Assembly: GCA_030374805.1 (NCBI GenBank)
Contig: JARGSG010000194.1
Location: forward strand, 248,001-312,000
Length of the DNA: 64,000 nt
Origin: Gracilaria gracilis
Lineage: Eukaryota; Rhodophyta; Florideophyceae; Gracilariales; Gracilariaceae
Direction of reading: 5' to 3'
The position numbers and the translations under genes are program-made. Below the pieces are notes generated by a model. That model worked only from the letters and a program-made list of their open reading frames with translations, had not been told where the DNA came from and ran no database searches. Of this stretch, positions 19,790 through 31,300 are shown piece after piece (positions within the stretch are counted from its first letter, which is position 1; each line of letters begins with the position of its first letter).

Positions 19790-22238
19790 TCTGCCTCGCG
19801 TTAGAGGTACATTTGTACTTGTGTGTAATCATGCGCGTTTCAGTCAGATTGGCGCACATATGTGGCATTTACACCGGTCGCCTGGCATTCTGCTCACCTC
19901 TTTGGGGCTGCAGGTGCTCACCATTCTAACACTGTGCTCACCCTTGTGGGCGCACAGTGTGCAAGGGGTAGTCATCTACAGAGTGCATAAATACCCCTCT
20001 TGCCCCCCGAAGACGGCGAACAATCGGGGGCAACGAAAAGAGTTCACTGCAGAAGCACTACCGCCGCGTAGTAAACCAACATTGTTTTTCTTTGTTCTGT
20101 CCCTCTGACGCCCAGTTCTAATTGTTGGAACGCTACCGAACAGGCCTCGGAATGTATCCGATTTTGTTGACATGTTGTAGGCCGGTTTGCCCTTTTTATG
20201 CAACACAAACATTTCTCACTCTGCATCGCAAAAGAAGAAGACAGTTCGTACAGGTTGGATATACAAACATTCTAATGTTTTGGATGCCTACCAAGCTGGA
20301 GGCACAAATTCGTGGAGACATGACAGCTGTCCAATTGCTAGCCTACCCTCCGCTCGGCGTTTTTGCATAGTTGCACAATCCTAATAGAGCCCCCAGATAT
20401 GGTTGAATTGCGAGAAGCCTGCGTGTGAGCACAACAGAAAGCCATTTGTAGAGGGATGAAGAAGACTTACGGTATCTTTGAGACCCCGCTTTCCCTTCTA
20501 TCACGATGAAGACCGCATCGCGACGTGATGAGTGGCCGAGTTGGTCTCACGGCTGCCCGAAACGTCTCACAGTGGTACACCAAGGCGGGGCTGTCCACGC
20601 GTACACCGTGTGTCTAGTGGTAGACCGAGTGGCCATGCACACGCTAACAAATCTTGACATGTAGCACTCCAGCAGTGCAGCACAGTAAGCGCCCCCTTCG
20701 CCCAACCCAAACTGTCAGTATGACCGATGATGCAAATGCGACTGTTCACGGAATGTCGACCCATGCTAACGCGGTCAGCGCTCATGCTACAGCCATGCAC
20801 TTGCCTCGCGAGTTCTCACTCTACACGGCGAAACCATGATCCCCCCTCATCAGCGATGGCGGCTTTGACTCTGTGTCACTTTTCTGCTACACGGCCGCGA
20901 CAGCACGCCCGCCTTCCTCCGCCACGGCTACCTGAATGTGCATCTCAGCGACGTGAAACAGGGCTCAATGTGGTCCTCCAATCCACAGTCGAGTGTTCTA
21001 GTCACGTCGTTGGAAGCCCAGCCGCCCGACCACCGCTTACATTCGGCTTTGTTCTAGATGTGTCGGTCGCTGTTATACACTTGTAGGTGTTCCTGGTTTG
21101 TCTCTATCCTATCATGCTCTCAAATATCTTTGCAAGTGCACAATTCTTTATCATCGTTCCATCTTCCATCATAACAAAAGATTTCCATACACAACGTTTC
21201 ATCCTTCTTCCATTTACCACTCTGCAGTTCTTCATTTCCCTGAGTTCTCCTGAGCAAATTACAGAATCACCGTAAACAGAGGGGTATCGCACACTTGCAT
21301 CTGTTCAAAACGCAGTACTATACAACCCGTTTGTTTTGGTTCCGATAATCATATCAGTAAATGAACTATCATACTTACCCTTCTGCTTGCCAAAATAAAA
21401 CCTCTACACCAAAACCCAAACGCCTGTGCCAACAGCTCTTGTGACTCAGTTATTCTAATTGACAACGACGCACCACAACTATTCAAAGCTCCAGCATCAC
21501 TATTAAACAAACAACTCGTTTGAGATGGGGATAAGCACTTCAGCGTTGCAGCATCTCTTCATCTGTTTTCCATGTCAGTCATACAACCAACTATCTCAGG
21601 ATTGTGGACCGCAGGCAACCGTAGCCTGTAAAACGCCCGCCTCTACTCGAAATTCTTGTTGTATTTCGGTTGCTCTAGTTTTCAGGTGCCCATGTTTCCA
21701 TCATGTGCCACAGCAGGCTTACACTGGTGCAATTCTCTGCTTTGTTCTCAACATGTTCTTCGAACTCCAGCAAAAGGTTTCCAGAACGCCTTGTCAACCA
21801 AAGCCTAGCTGTTCGCCAGCTATTCAGCTCGATGAATTCGCAATCAACAAGTGTCGATCACAAGTCCGGCCCTTACACATAGGTAATGAACTGCAGTCCT
21901 AGTCGTTCCTCGGCTTTCGGCAACATGGTCCATTAGCAACGGGATAGGATACCGTCACCAAATACTCCCCCATTCTTCATCAAGCTTCCACCTTCCCCTG
22001 CCTCGGGTTTATATCTTAAAATAACAGAGGTTTCAGCTCTGTTTGCCCTCTTCTTCCGCTGGTTACTGTCTCCAAAGCACACTTTCCCAATATGTATACA
22101 AGAGTATCTTCCTCACTCTTCCACAAAATCAGCAACAATTTTGAACAGTACCTCGTTGCGGACCCTCTCCGCAACCAATTGATGTGACCCATGAGGTCAT
22201 CTGCGCAACGCAGCATCTTCTCTCATGAAACTGTTCTG

Positions 22239-22246
22239 TATATAAA
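22239..22246 (+). promoter_or_regulatory. TATA box of secreted-protein gene 2
   Basis: TATATAAA lies 124 bp before the ATG, exactly as in paralogue 1. Confidence 0.6.
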
Positions 22247-22362
22247 TCGATGCGCCCAATGAGTCTCACAACTTCTTTCACTCTCTCCACACAAGTTCTA
22301 CTTAGCTACGACACACTTACTGAATTCCCCTCTCTCAAACTACCTCCTTTCCTTCAATCAAA

Positions 22363-22797
22363 ATGATGACAAAGGCAGCGACCATGATGGCTTTGCTACT
22401 TCTCAGCGCCATAGCTGCTACCGCCTCCGGCGCACTCACAAAGAGCGATTTCCTTGCCCTCACCCCTGAAGCCTTATTCGCGTACGGATTGAAGGGCCTT
22501 GTTGGTGGCTGCGGAATTTCTTTGCACCCCAAAAGCACCGGAGCCTATGCAGATTTATATGTAACCACAGCTACCTTGGGAAATGGATATCGAGGCTGGC
22601 CGCGCAATAGGAACGACCAGGGAACTGGAGCTGTCAAGGCACCAGAGTTCCCTAGGGGAAGGACTTACTGCTGGTTCCGGAGGTCCGAATATGACCTTCC
22701 TCAGTCGCTCCGAAATGCGTTCTGCACCAACTCTGGAATATCTAATGCCGCCGCCCAACTCAGAGATGCTGTTGAGAAGAACCAGTGTGGTCTCTAA
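22363..22797 (+). CDS. Small secreted four-cysteine protein, paralogue 2
   Basis: 144 residues, about 93% identical to the protein at 18,164 by direct comparison. The signal peptide and all four cysteines are conserved. Changes cluster in the leader and around the first cysteine (GGCGISLH against GGCAITLH), while the last 50 residues are almost unchanged (one Ser/Arg change). The flanks are collinear with copy 1, so this is a segmental duplication of a complete gene with its promoter. Function unknown. Confidence 0.85.
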   Translation: MMTKAATMMALLLLSAIAATASGALTKSDFLALTPEALFAYGLKGLVGGCGISLHPKSTGAYADLYVTTATLGNGYRGWPRNRNDQGTGAVKAPEFPRGRTYCWFRRSEYDLPQSLRNAFCTNSGISNAAAQLRDAVEKNQCGL

Positions 22798-23358
22798 TCC
22801 TTTACGAGATTTATGAAGGTAGGTCATAAAAGCCATATAGGTACCAATGAACCGAGTCCTTTTCAGAAAATCTCTCAGGTGATTTTCTTTCAACATGTTC
22901 CTGTAAGTAAATTCTGCTTTTCATATTCTTCGTTTTCAGAGTTTAGAAGGCGTTTTGTCTAGAAGGGTTTACAGACGCTACTATCATTGTGTGGAGAGAC
23001 TGAAACGCTCCAGTGGAACTGTCTGGTGCAAGACGTTGTGCTGCACCTCTGCGCAGCACAAACGGCTAGACCAGTTCAGCTGAACGTTCCAAACGGGTTG
23101 CAACAAAACACACAAAGTAAAAGAGTTTGTATATTTGTGTGACTTAGTGGTTGGAAGCCACCACTTTATAAGTAGCAACTAGTGGCAGTAAACTAGGATG
23201 AGTTCAACTCTTTCGCTCAACCTTCGTGATTACACCCTGATATCTTTCTAACAGGTTATGGGCGCAGCTTCGCTGTAGCTGCTGTCAGCTGCAGCTGGCG
23301 GTCACAGAGGGTCACGATAACACCTCCGGCGGTGTGGCTCAAGGTCACCACACAGTAA

Positions 23359-23494
23359 GGGGCCATAGCTCAATCGGTAACCGCCTCGTGTGCTTCTTGT
23401 GCGGGCCCGGGGTTCGTGGTTCGAATCCCGGCCCTGCCGCTCTTCCCCCCTGTTCACTACATTCGCGCTGTAGGCCTTGGGTTCGAGTCCCAGA
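23359..23494 (+). repeat. tRNA-like sequence, probable SINE head
   Basis: TAGCTCAATCGG (A box) and GGTTCGAATCCC (B box) are near-perfect RNA polymerase III internal promoter elements. A second B box, GGGTTCGAGTCCC, follows at about 23,480. A cloverleaf does not close: the D stem lacks its partner, the T stem is poor and only the GGGGCC/GGCCCT acceptor pairing is fair. It is therefore more likely tRNA-derived repeat than a working tRNA. Nothing coding is seen in 23,495-24,202. Confidence 0.45.
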
Positions 23495-24202
23495 AGTGAT
23501 ATCAGACGAAGAGGTTGTACATTTGTACAGCAAAAGAGGGACTTACAGTGTGAAGGTAACCGGATGATTTGGACCAGTTCTTTTGTAAGCTTTGTAATCC
23601 AACTTGGTAGTAAACAAAGGTCGAAGGGGAGTGTTGAAAGTTCAAATACATGATATGTACGCCCTGTGTCACAAGAGAGCATAGCACCCATGTATCAACC
23701 CTTTTTCTTTCAGTTTGTATTGCCTTTCACGGGTTAGTGTTCTTCTAATAGTACTCTGTTTTCTAAAATCGATCGTGTTCGCCATAAACGATCTCTTTGT
23801 AGTCATGACTAGTCTTCAGTAATATTTCAAGTGGTAGCAAAAATTAAAAGTTGTACTTCGTTCTAAAAAAGTGTGTAATGACTGGTTTATATGAATAAAC
23901 GCGCACCAGAAGACGAAAAAGCAATAAAGAGCTTCGAAAACAAGCCCAACTATTAGAATAGTATCTAGCCATGCGCCCAAAATATTATGAACGCGTATAA
24001 ACGCGTTTGAACTAAGCTAAAAGTCCCTTGGTTATCGAAATGTAGCTTAATAGAATTTGAACGACTTTGTTTGAATCAAAAACCCTCTGAGCTAACCTCA
24101 GGGATCTCAAACATTTTGAACGTGACGGATGAAGTGATAGACGAGATATAACGCACGATCAAAGATTTTATTCCTCATATTACCCCGATACAAAAGCAGT
24201 TG

Positions 24203-24670
24203 TTATTATTCATCGCAAAGCTATCGCTTTGCGGCGTAAAATCTTTAATGTCTGGATACTGGGTTGTGTAAACGACCATGTCTCAACACTCTGCAGTTAA
24301 GCACAACTTAAATCACACAGTACTCTCGACAGGTGATGTACAGTTCCAGGGTAGAGTGGGTCGGTTTTCAGTGAAGCGAGCGTGGCGCAAGTTGATGGAA
24401 ACTACCAATGGTGTCTTGGTAACCAACGCAGCAGGACGAACGCCAAGGTCTTCTGCGTTGTTGAAGAGCATCTTGCGCTACGCCGCTTCTAGAATTAGCT
24501 CTAATAAATCCACTTCTGCGGGCCCTCGAAAATATATTATTCATCGCAGATCTATCGCTTTGCGGCGTAGGATCTTGAATGTCTGGGTACTGGGTGGTGC
24601 AGACGGCCATTTCTAAACACCGTGCAGTTAAGCACAACTTAAAGCACAAAGTACTCTCGACAGGAGATGA
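24203..24670 (+). repeat. Pair of direct repeats of about 135 bp
   Basis: 24,203-24,338 and 24,534-24,670 match closely (shared: ATCGCTTTGCGGCGTA, TGCAGTTAAGCACAACTTAA, AGTACTCTCGACAGG). Each begins with a short inverted repeat around CGCAAAG..CTTTGCG. They flank about 195 bp and lie beside an RNase H remnant, so they may be termini of a decayed retroelement. Confidence 0.5.
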
Positions 24671-24740
24671 ATTGTGCCTATCCCGTGATCGACCAAAGAT
24701 AGTGAGGCGATGCTCTTACAGAGAGTCTTAGACACGGCTC

Positions 24741-25049
24741 TCTCTTATGGCCGAGATGGTTCATCCGCGCTGTTCATTTCCGACGGAATGAGAACGAAAG
24801 ACACGCCTTTCCCGACTGCGGGGCATAATGATCCAAATCGACGGCAGCGGAAAAAAAGCGGAGTAGACGAGGACCTTTTTTTCTCAATGCTCCAAGAGTG
24901 GCCATTGAGTCTGTGAAAATTACGCACCGGCATCGGTTAAGGCCATGATGGATGAGCCAGTGTACAGCTAGCACTGCGGTTGCTGCCTTGAGGCAGTTAA
25001 TATGTTCGGGCTTGTTCCTTTTTTGTACGATCGCCATACTCCAGAAGAG
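24741..25049 (-). pseudogene. RNase H remnant of a retroelement (possibly DIRS-like)
   Basis: The reverse strand encodes an acidic/aliphatic helix (INCLKAATAVLAVHW), then VIFTDSMATLGALRKKG, and in a shifted frame VLIPSEMNSADEPSRP. TDS and the S/N-ADEPSR ending are typical of RNase H domains of DIRS-type and some other retroelements. The remnant is cut on its N-terminal side by the LTR at 25,050 and carries a frameshift. Only a domain fragment is left. Confidence 0.6.
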
Positions 25050-26046
25050 TGTGGAGCAATGGCAATTCGATGTCGGCCCAATGAAGGTTCGCATAATGTA
25101 TCTTTATCCATTGAGCTCTGACGTGTCAGACTATGAATATGGACCCCGTTTCGGGTGAAATTGGAAATATTGTTGGGACATACCTTGTTAGGTGAATCGG
25201 GGATAGAATCTATGAAATAGGTGTACAGTAGGGCCTTGTGGCATATTTGTCAAAATATTTGGCGTCACACCCGCTGGGCGGATACTTTGGCACCCTGACA
25301 CTGGGTTGTCCACGTGTAGAGCCTTCGTGAGAGTGCGCAGCCCTAGATACAGTAGATATTATATATGCTCCGGCGATCTCACCCTGGAGCCACTAAGTAA
25401 GACTCACCTGAGTCGTATCTTCTTCCTGAAGTACGTGTTCTTCATCCCGAAGGTTGGGCCATGGTTGCTACCGCCTAAGTAGGTTCACGGCTCTTCTAAG
25501 GAGAGTAACCATGTCTGGTCTCGGTACAACCACCCCTCAGGGTCCCTAAGGAAGGTCTTTACTACCAGTGTCTCGCTTGTTTTGCTAATTACCCCAGTAT
25601 CAGGTTGTACTTGTTGTCGTTCACCGAGGTACCGCATCTTTGTTCAGTTCATCGTTTTCCTGGTGCAAGTCTCGCTTCCGCTTCTGTATGGAGTTATATT
25701 TGGGCACTCGTGTGTGTGTGTCTCGTTCCGCTATCGGCCCTGTCTCCGCCGTTGGCACGGGCCGTAGCTTCGCTCGTGTGGTTCTCTGTAGGAGCATTAC
25801 ACCGTCTTACGGCACCGTTCGCTCCACTTCTAGACTCGTTCTCTCTTGATCCGTCGTCGGTTATTCCTCTCTAGGCCCACGCTCTTCTTTACCTCTGCAG
25901 GTTATTCCAGTACCGTCTCTGGTTTACACCCGGCTGCCACGCGGCACGCACACGGGCAGAGGGCTCTACTTCTGAGTTTGCCTTTTTGTGGGAGCAGGAC
26001 TCGGACACCCTGGTGGACACCTACCCTTTTTGGGGTTTGCTCTACA
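25050..26046 (+). repeat. 5' LTR, family B
   Basis: 997 bp, from TGTGGAGCAATGG to GCTCTACA, the same length as the 3' LTR. The DNA just inside (TTTGGGTCTCCCGA) is where a tRNA primer site would be, but I cannot assign a tRNA. Confidence 0.9.
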
Positions 26047-26191
26047 TTTGGGTCTCCCGATTTAGAAGAGTCTAGTGGACTAGAGCCTGAAAAGGAAGTT
26101 TAATTGAACAAGCACTCATAAGAGTTCAAAACTGGAAGTTGTTGTTGTTCTTGAGGTTGTTTCCTCCCTTGGGTTTATAACTGTCACTTGA

Positions 26192-28299
26192 ATGGGATCC
26201 GGAAAACAGCCAAGTCCGTCAAAGGCTCGTTCTGTTGGTTCTGGTTTACCCCCGCAAGAGCGGTCAGTTCCTGAACCGCTACCGGTGAACGAGAAGAATC
26301 CGGGAGCTGGAAACAACCGTCGAAGACGTCTGATGCCCCACTGGCCGGGCACACTTCCATTACTCTGGAAGGATTCTTATCCGCTGCTGCGGCAAGTGAC
26401 GCAGTATTATCCGAATTGGATACTCAAGTTCGCATGCTTGAAGCCCCGAGCGCGTTAAGAGCTAGCTCTCAAGCTGCACTCAAAAATGAAGTCGAATCGC
26501 TTCGCGAGGAAGTGAAAGACGCTCAAATGAGAGATGTTTCGGGAGAAATCCAGCTCCTGAGACAGGAAATGAACTCAATTCTGGAGTGCGTTGGTTCCCC
26601 ACAGGGTTTCGTGGATGGCTATTATCGGACAGTGGAAGATTTCCGTGCCACAACGGATCGAATTCACGCCCGTCTGGGTACTCTCGAAGCCATTATTAGG
26701 ATGGATGAAGAAGTAGAAGTCTCCCCACGGGAGAAGTCCGTTTCGAAAGATTTCGTTCATCACTATGATAAGAAGAGCCATCGCAAGTCTTAGACAGAGT
26801 TTTACCACCACGTGGATTGATCTGACTCTGACTCTGACTCTGACAGCTCGGACAGCTCGTCATCGTCGTCGTCGTCATCGTCCGTTGCCTCGGAAGGTAG
26901 TCGTCGTCGACACTCTCGATCGTCCCGTTCAAGGGCCACGTTTACCTCTCAAGGTGCATTTCGTACCCGGTAGAAGGGAGCTAAGTGTCCTGGTCTTAAG
27001 GAGTTGAAGCCTACGAATTCACCTTATCGAAAGTTTTTATCGTACCGTTACTATCGGTTACAGAATTCCGAAGGGAAGAGAACCTCTAGAAGTACCGAAA
27101 AGGTGAGGGCGCACATCCGTAAGCTCAGCGTGATACTCAAGAATCGCGAGTGTACAGGAGAAGACCCCATCCGGGTGCTGGATTTCCTCTCTAGGTTCGT
27201 TCATGAAGCCGATACTCTTGGAATGACGGAGGGACAGACATATGTTGCCGTCCTCTACTACCTGAACGGTCAGGCTGAAGACCAGTTTAATTCCGTCCTT
27301 GGATCGTCAAGAGCCTCGGAAGGCGGCGTTACTTGTTGGCCTGAAGCGGTTCATTACCTCTTACGGTCATACGCTACTGGTCATGCCATTCAGCAGGCTA
27401 CGTCGGCCCTTAGGGAACTGAAGCAACGTCCGGAAGAAACGGAAACGGCTTATTCAACGCGCCTGAATAAGGCTTTCCACCGCTGTGGTAATGTTCATCC
27501 TTCACAGAAGAGATGTGCGATGTTTGTCGATGAGTTATATCCCGCGATTCGGGCACTGATAGCCCGTTATCGGGAGGAAAATCGGAAGATAACCTATTTG
27601 GAATTGGTACAGTACGCCGAGGCTGAAGGGGATACGCTCCGAGCTCGGCGTCCCTCCAAATCGAAGCCTCGTAAGGTACTGTTTGCCAACAATTCTGACT
27701 CTTCTCTGACCCTTTCATATGGGAATGAAGCCAGTATGGACATGGATAATGTGCACCTCATACGTAGTAATCCGAGTTCTATCGGCACTTCAATTGTTAC
27801 CTCGGAATTGCCGTCAACCACGGTGCTGTCTACGGAGTGCGATCCGGCCCTGTATGCTCAGGACCGCCGAGTTCCGGCAGCACCGTTATCCTATGGAGGT
27901 CGCATGATGAGGACAACTCGCCCAGGATGGAGGGATAGCACCCAGCAGGGTCGTGTTATAGCGCGTCCCACCGATGGTTCAACCGCAGTGATCTGCTACG
28001 AATGTTATGAATTTGGTCATATCTCACCGCAGTGCACGGTCCCGGCGCGGGATAGGTTAAAGATCGTCACTCAGTTCGAGTCTCTGAGGCCCGAGGAACA
28101 GGCACGGGTCCCCAGAACATCCTATGAAGGCGCTAAGCACTCGTTGGCCCTTCAGGGAGCTGCTGGAACCATGCATGGTAAGTCTGCCTTCGCGCAGAAT
28201 AACCTTCAAGCTCAGCGTCGCGAACCGGTAAACGGAAATCAAGTAGTTCCCGCCGAGGGAAATCGCCCGCATCAGGCGGTTCCATCTCCGAAAAACTAA
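26192..28299 (+). pseudogene. gag: Family B gag, frame-broken
   Basis: The first ATG in a suitable frame is 26,192. Coding sense shifts frame near 26,330, again after a stop at 26,793, and re-enters at 27,004. The N-terminal part contains a charged heptad region (ALKNEVESLREEVKDAQ). A (TCTGAC)n / (TCG)n stretch at 26,819-26,882 encodes a Ser/Asp-rich linker. The capsid-like region (VLDFLSRFVHEAD..YLNGQAEDQF..YSTRLNKAFHRCG) runs from 27,004. A CCHC zinc knuckle, CYECYEFGHISPQC, sits near residue 331 of that frame. The stop TAA is at 28,297-28,299, two bases before the pol ATG. Gag forms the particle shell and packages RNA. Confidence 0.85.
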
Positions 28300-28301
28300 G
28301 T

Positions 28302-31300
28302 ATGGGAGTCTCCCCGACGGGAGGGGCGTCTTCCAAGTCGAAGCAGAAGACGCCCGAAGCGCCTCCGCTTCGCTCCCTGACTGTTACGATCCTATCAAGG
28401 AAAATTGCAGCCACCGACGTGGATTCGGAACACTTTTTTGTTCTTTGTCGACCGTGGATACGGGCCCGTAATCCCCGTCTCCCGGATAGAATCCTGGTCA
28501 TGGCCAAGCGGAACTATAAAGTTTACGCCGATCTCGGCCTTTCAGAACATTTTATGGTTCTTTAGTTGTTGGTCCTAGACACAGGCGCTGCTCCTAACCT
28601 TATTCAGAGGAAACTGATACCGCCTGCTCTTCAGGAACGTGTTCGTTACGGTCCATCAATGGATATTTCGGATGCCAACAACAATCCGATTAGTACGGCT
28701 GGTTACATTTCGCTCCTGGTAAGATTAGGAAGGCACCTCGTGAAGGTAGATTTCGTTGCTTGCGATTCGCTAGCCGCATTAGTTATACTGGGTTGTGATT
28801 TCTGTGACAGGTTTGTGGAAAATATCCCTCCTCGGAAGCGTACCATAGAAATGGAAGACGGTTCAATAATTCCGATTGTCTGGAGACCTCTGCGAGCCGC
28901 TACGCGGAAACAAGTACCGCTTCCAGTTGCACATCAGCCTACCAAAGTTGCACGTGCTCAAATCGGTGCACATTCCGGCGGAGTCCCAGGTGTGGGTTGA
29001 AGTCGTCACCAAACAGTTTGGTTTACACACAGTGGAGCCGTCACCGGCACTATACGAAGAGCGCCAGATCGCTTTGGCTAATGGAGTTGTAACGATTCAA
29101 CCGAATGAAGCCTTTAAGGTCCTCGTCGCCAATCTTGGAAAAACCAAACAATGGTTAACAAAGAACCAAGTAATTGGAACGGTACTACCGCACCCCGCTG
29201 CAGTGATACCTACGAAGATTCCGATTGGAACCGTGCTCGGTGTATCTGACCCTAAGGAGGGGGAGGAGGCCGCCGAACTCGCCGAATTACGGTATGAGTC
29301 GCTTGAAGCCGATACGGATGATACCCAGAAGAACTCGGGTTCAGACACCCCAGCACCTTTAGAGGTTAAGCCGTTGCCACCTGGCACTGAACAGACGAAC
29401 CCTGTTGAAGAGTTAATGAAGCTCAATTTGGAGCACGTACCGGAGTCCCATCGGGAGAAGCTACGCGATATGCTTCGCGAGTTTACGCCCATGTGGGATG
29501 GTACTCTCGCAACAATTGGAGTCATAGAGCATTGCATCGATCTACTTCCGAAAACTCGGCCCATTGCGCAACACCCTTACATGGCAGGACCGAAGGCCCG
29601 AGAAGAGAAAAAATCTCAAGTCGAGAAGATGCTCCGAGCCGGCGTTATTGAGCCCGCTCAATCCCCCTGGGCGTCACCAGTTGTTTTGGTGCTGAAGCCG
29701 GATGGATAATGGAGATTTTGTATCGATTACCGAAAGTAAAATGCGGTTACAGTGAAAGACGTATACCCGATTCCCCGTATGGACGAATATATCGATTCTC
29801 TAGGGAGCGCGAAAGTGTTTACCACTTTAGATGCCAATTGGGGATACTGGAAAGTGCCTATAGGGGAAGAAGATAAGGATAAGACCGCCTTCGTGTGCCA
29901 TCAAGGCCTGTACCGTTTTCGGAGAATGCCCTTTGGGTAAACGAACGCCCCCGCAATGTTTCAGCGAGCGGTTGATATTCTGCTGGCTAGGTTCAAGTGG
30001 ACCACCTGTTTAGTATATTTGGACGACGTCGTCGTCTTTTCCAGTAACACGGAGGACCATCTCACCCATGTACGGGAAGTTATGACCGTTTTACGGGACG
30101 CAGGGATTACCTTGAAGCTTAAGAAGTGCGAGTTTTTCACCGAATCGGTTAAGTATCTCGGGCATATTATTCACCAAGGTAAGCTCGCAATTGACGAGGT
30201 GCGGGTAAAATCCTTGAAGGAGGCGAAACACCCAAGAACCCAAACTGAGCTTCGATCCTTCTTAGGCCTCTGTAACTTTTAACGTCGTTTCGTTCCGAAC
30301 TTTTCGGATATCGCTTCGCCGTTGAACAAACTTTTGATGAAAGGAAGACCAGTGGAGTTGGAACCCTTTTGCGATGGGGAAGCCCCCGCATTTGCAGCAC
30401 TAATTGAAGCTGTAACGTCGCCACCAGTCTTGGCCCTGCCGAAACCCGGCTTACCCTACGAGGTACACACTGATGCGAGTGCGAACCAAGTTGGCTGTGC
30501 GTTGTTCCAGGTGGAAGAGTCTGGAAAACGTCACCCTATTGGGTATTGGTCGACATCACTGAATGTGCACAAACGGAATTACTCCGTTTCGGAAAAGGAA
30601 TGCCTTGCCGTCGTATGGGCCCTCTCAACGTTGAGACCATACTTCATGGGATCCCACTTTCGGATACACACGGACCATTCTTGCCTACGCTGGCTCATGG
30701 AAATTACCGCACCGTCGGGTCGACTGATGAGATGGAGATTCCGACTCTCGGAATTTGACTTTGAAGTAGTGTACAAGAAAGGCTCCTTGAACATGCAGGC
30801 AGACGCTCTATCCCGTTTGGGCACTGCAGCAGAAGCGGAACCCACCGAGGACACGGAAGAGATATCATGCTTTATGGTTGGTGACCTCGATGAGGAGAAG
30901 ACAGAAATCCTATCGGATGATGTGTGTGACGATATTCTCGCCACACAGACTGTAGAACCGGATACCGGGTCATTTGTACCGATTTCGCCCGGGGAGATGA
31001 TACGGGAACAGTAGATGGACCCCTTTTGTATACAGGTTAGGGCCCGTCTGGACGGTGGGTATAAAATACCTTTCCAGGTGAATGACCAAGGATACTTGGT
31101 GCGAACGGTTGAAACCAACCCACAAATGGTGGTACCTCACTCCTTACAGAGTCGCGTACTGCACTTGTTTCACTATGTGAAGTTGGGAGCTCACCCGGGA
31201 GGAAGGAAGCTTTATCTCACCTTAAGAAGGGACTTCTATTGGCCCGCAATGGCGTTCGACTGTTACGCCGTCCGCCGCTCCTGTCAGGCTTGTGCAAAGA

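Larger units (their letters stand above)
20541..22986 (+). repeat. Duplicated segment, copy 2, uninterrupted
   Basis: Matches 9,985-10,252 plus 16,555-18,777 in order. It shows the state of the locus before the DNA transposon split copy 1. It contains secreted-protein gene 2. Confidence 0.8.

Noticed and set aside
23359..23438. Functional tRNA gene
   Set aside because: A and B boxes are good, but the D stem has no partner, the T stem is weak and no clear anticodon arm forms.
26819..26882. Free-standing microsatellite
   Set aside because: The (TCTGAC)n/(TCG)n run is a coding Ser/Asp-rich linker within gag of family B, not an independent repeat.
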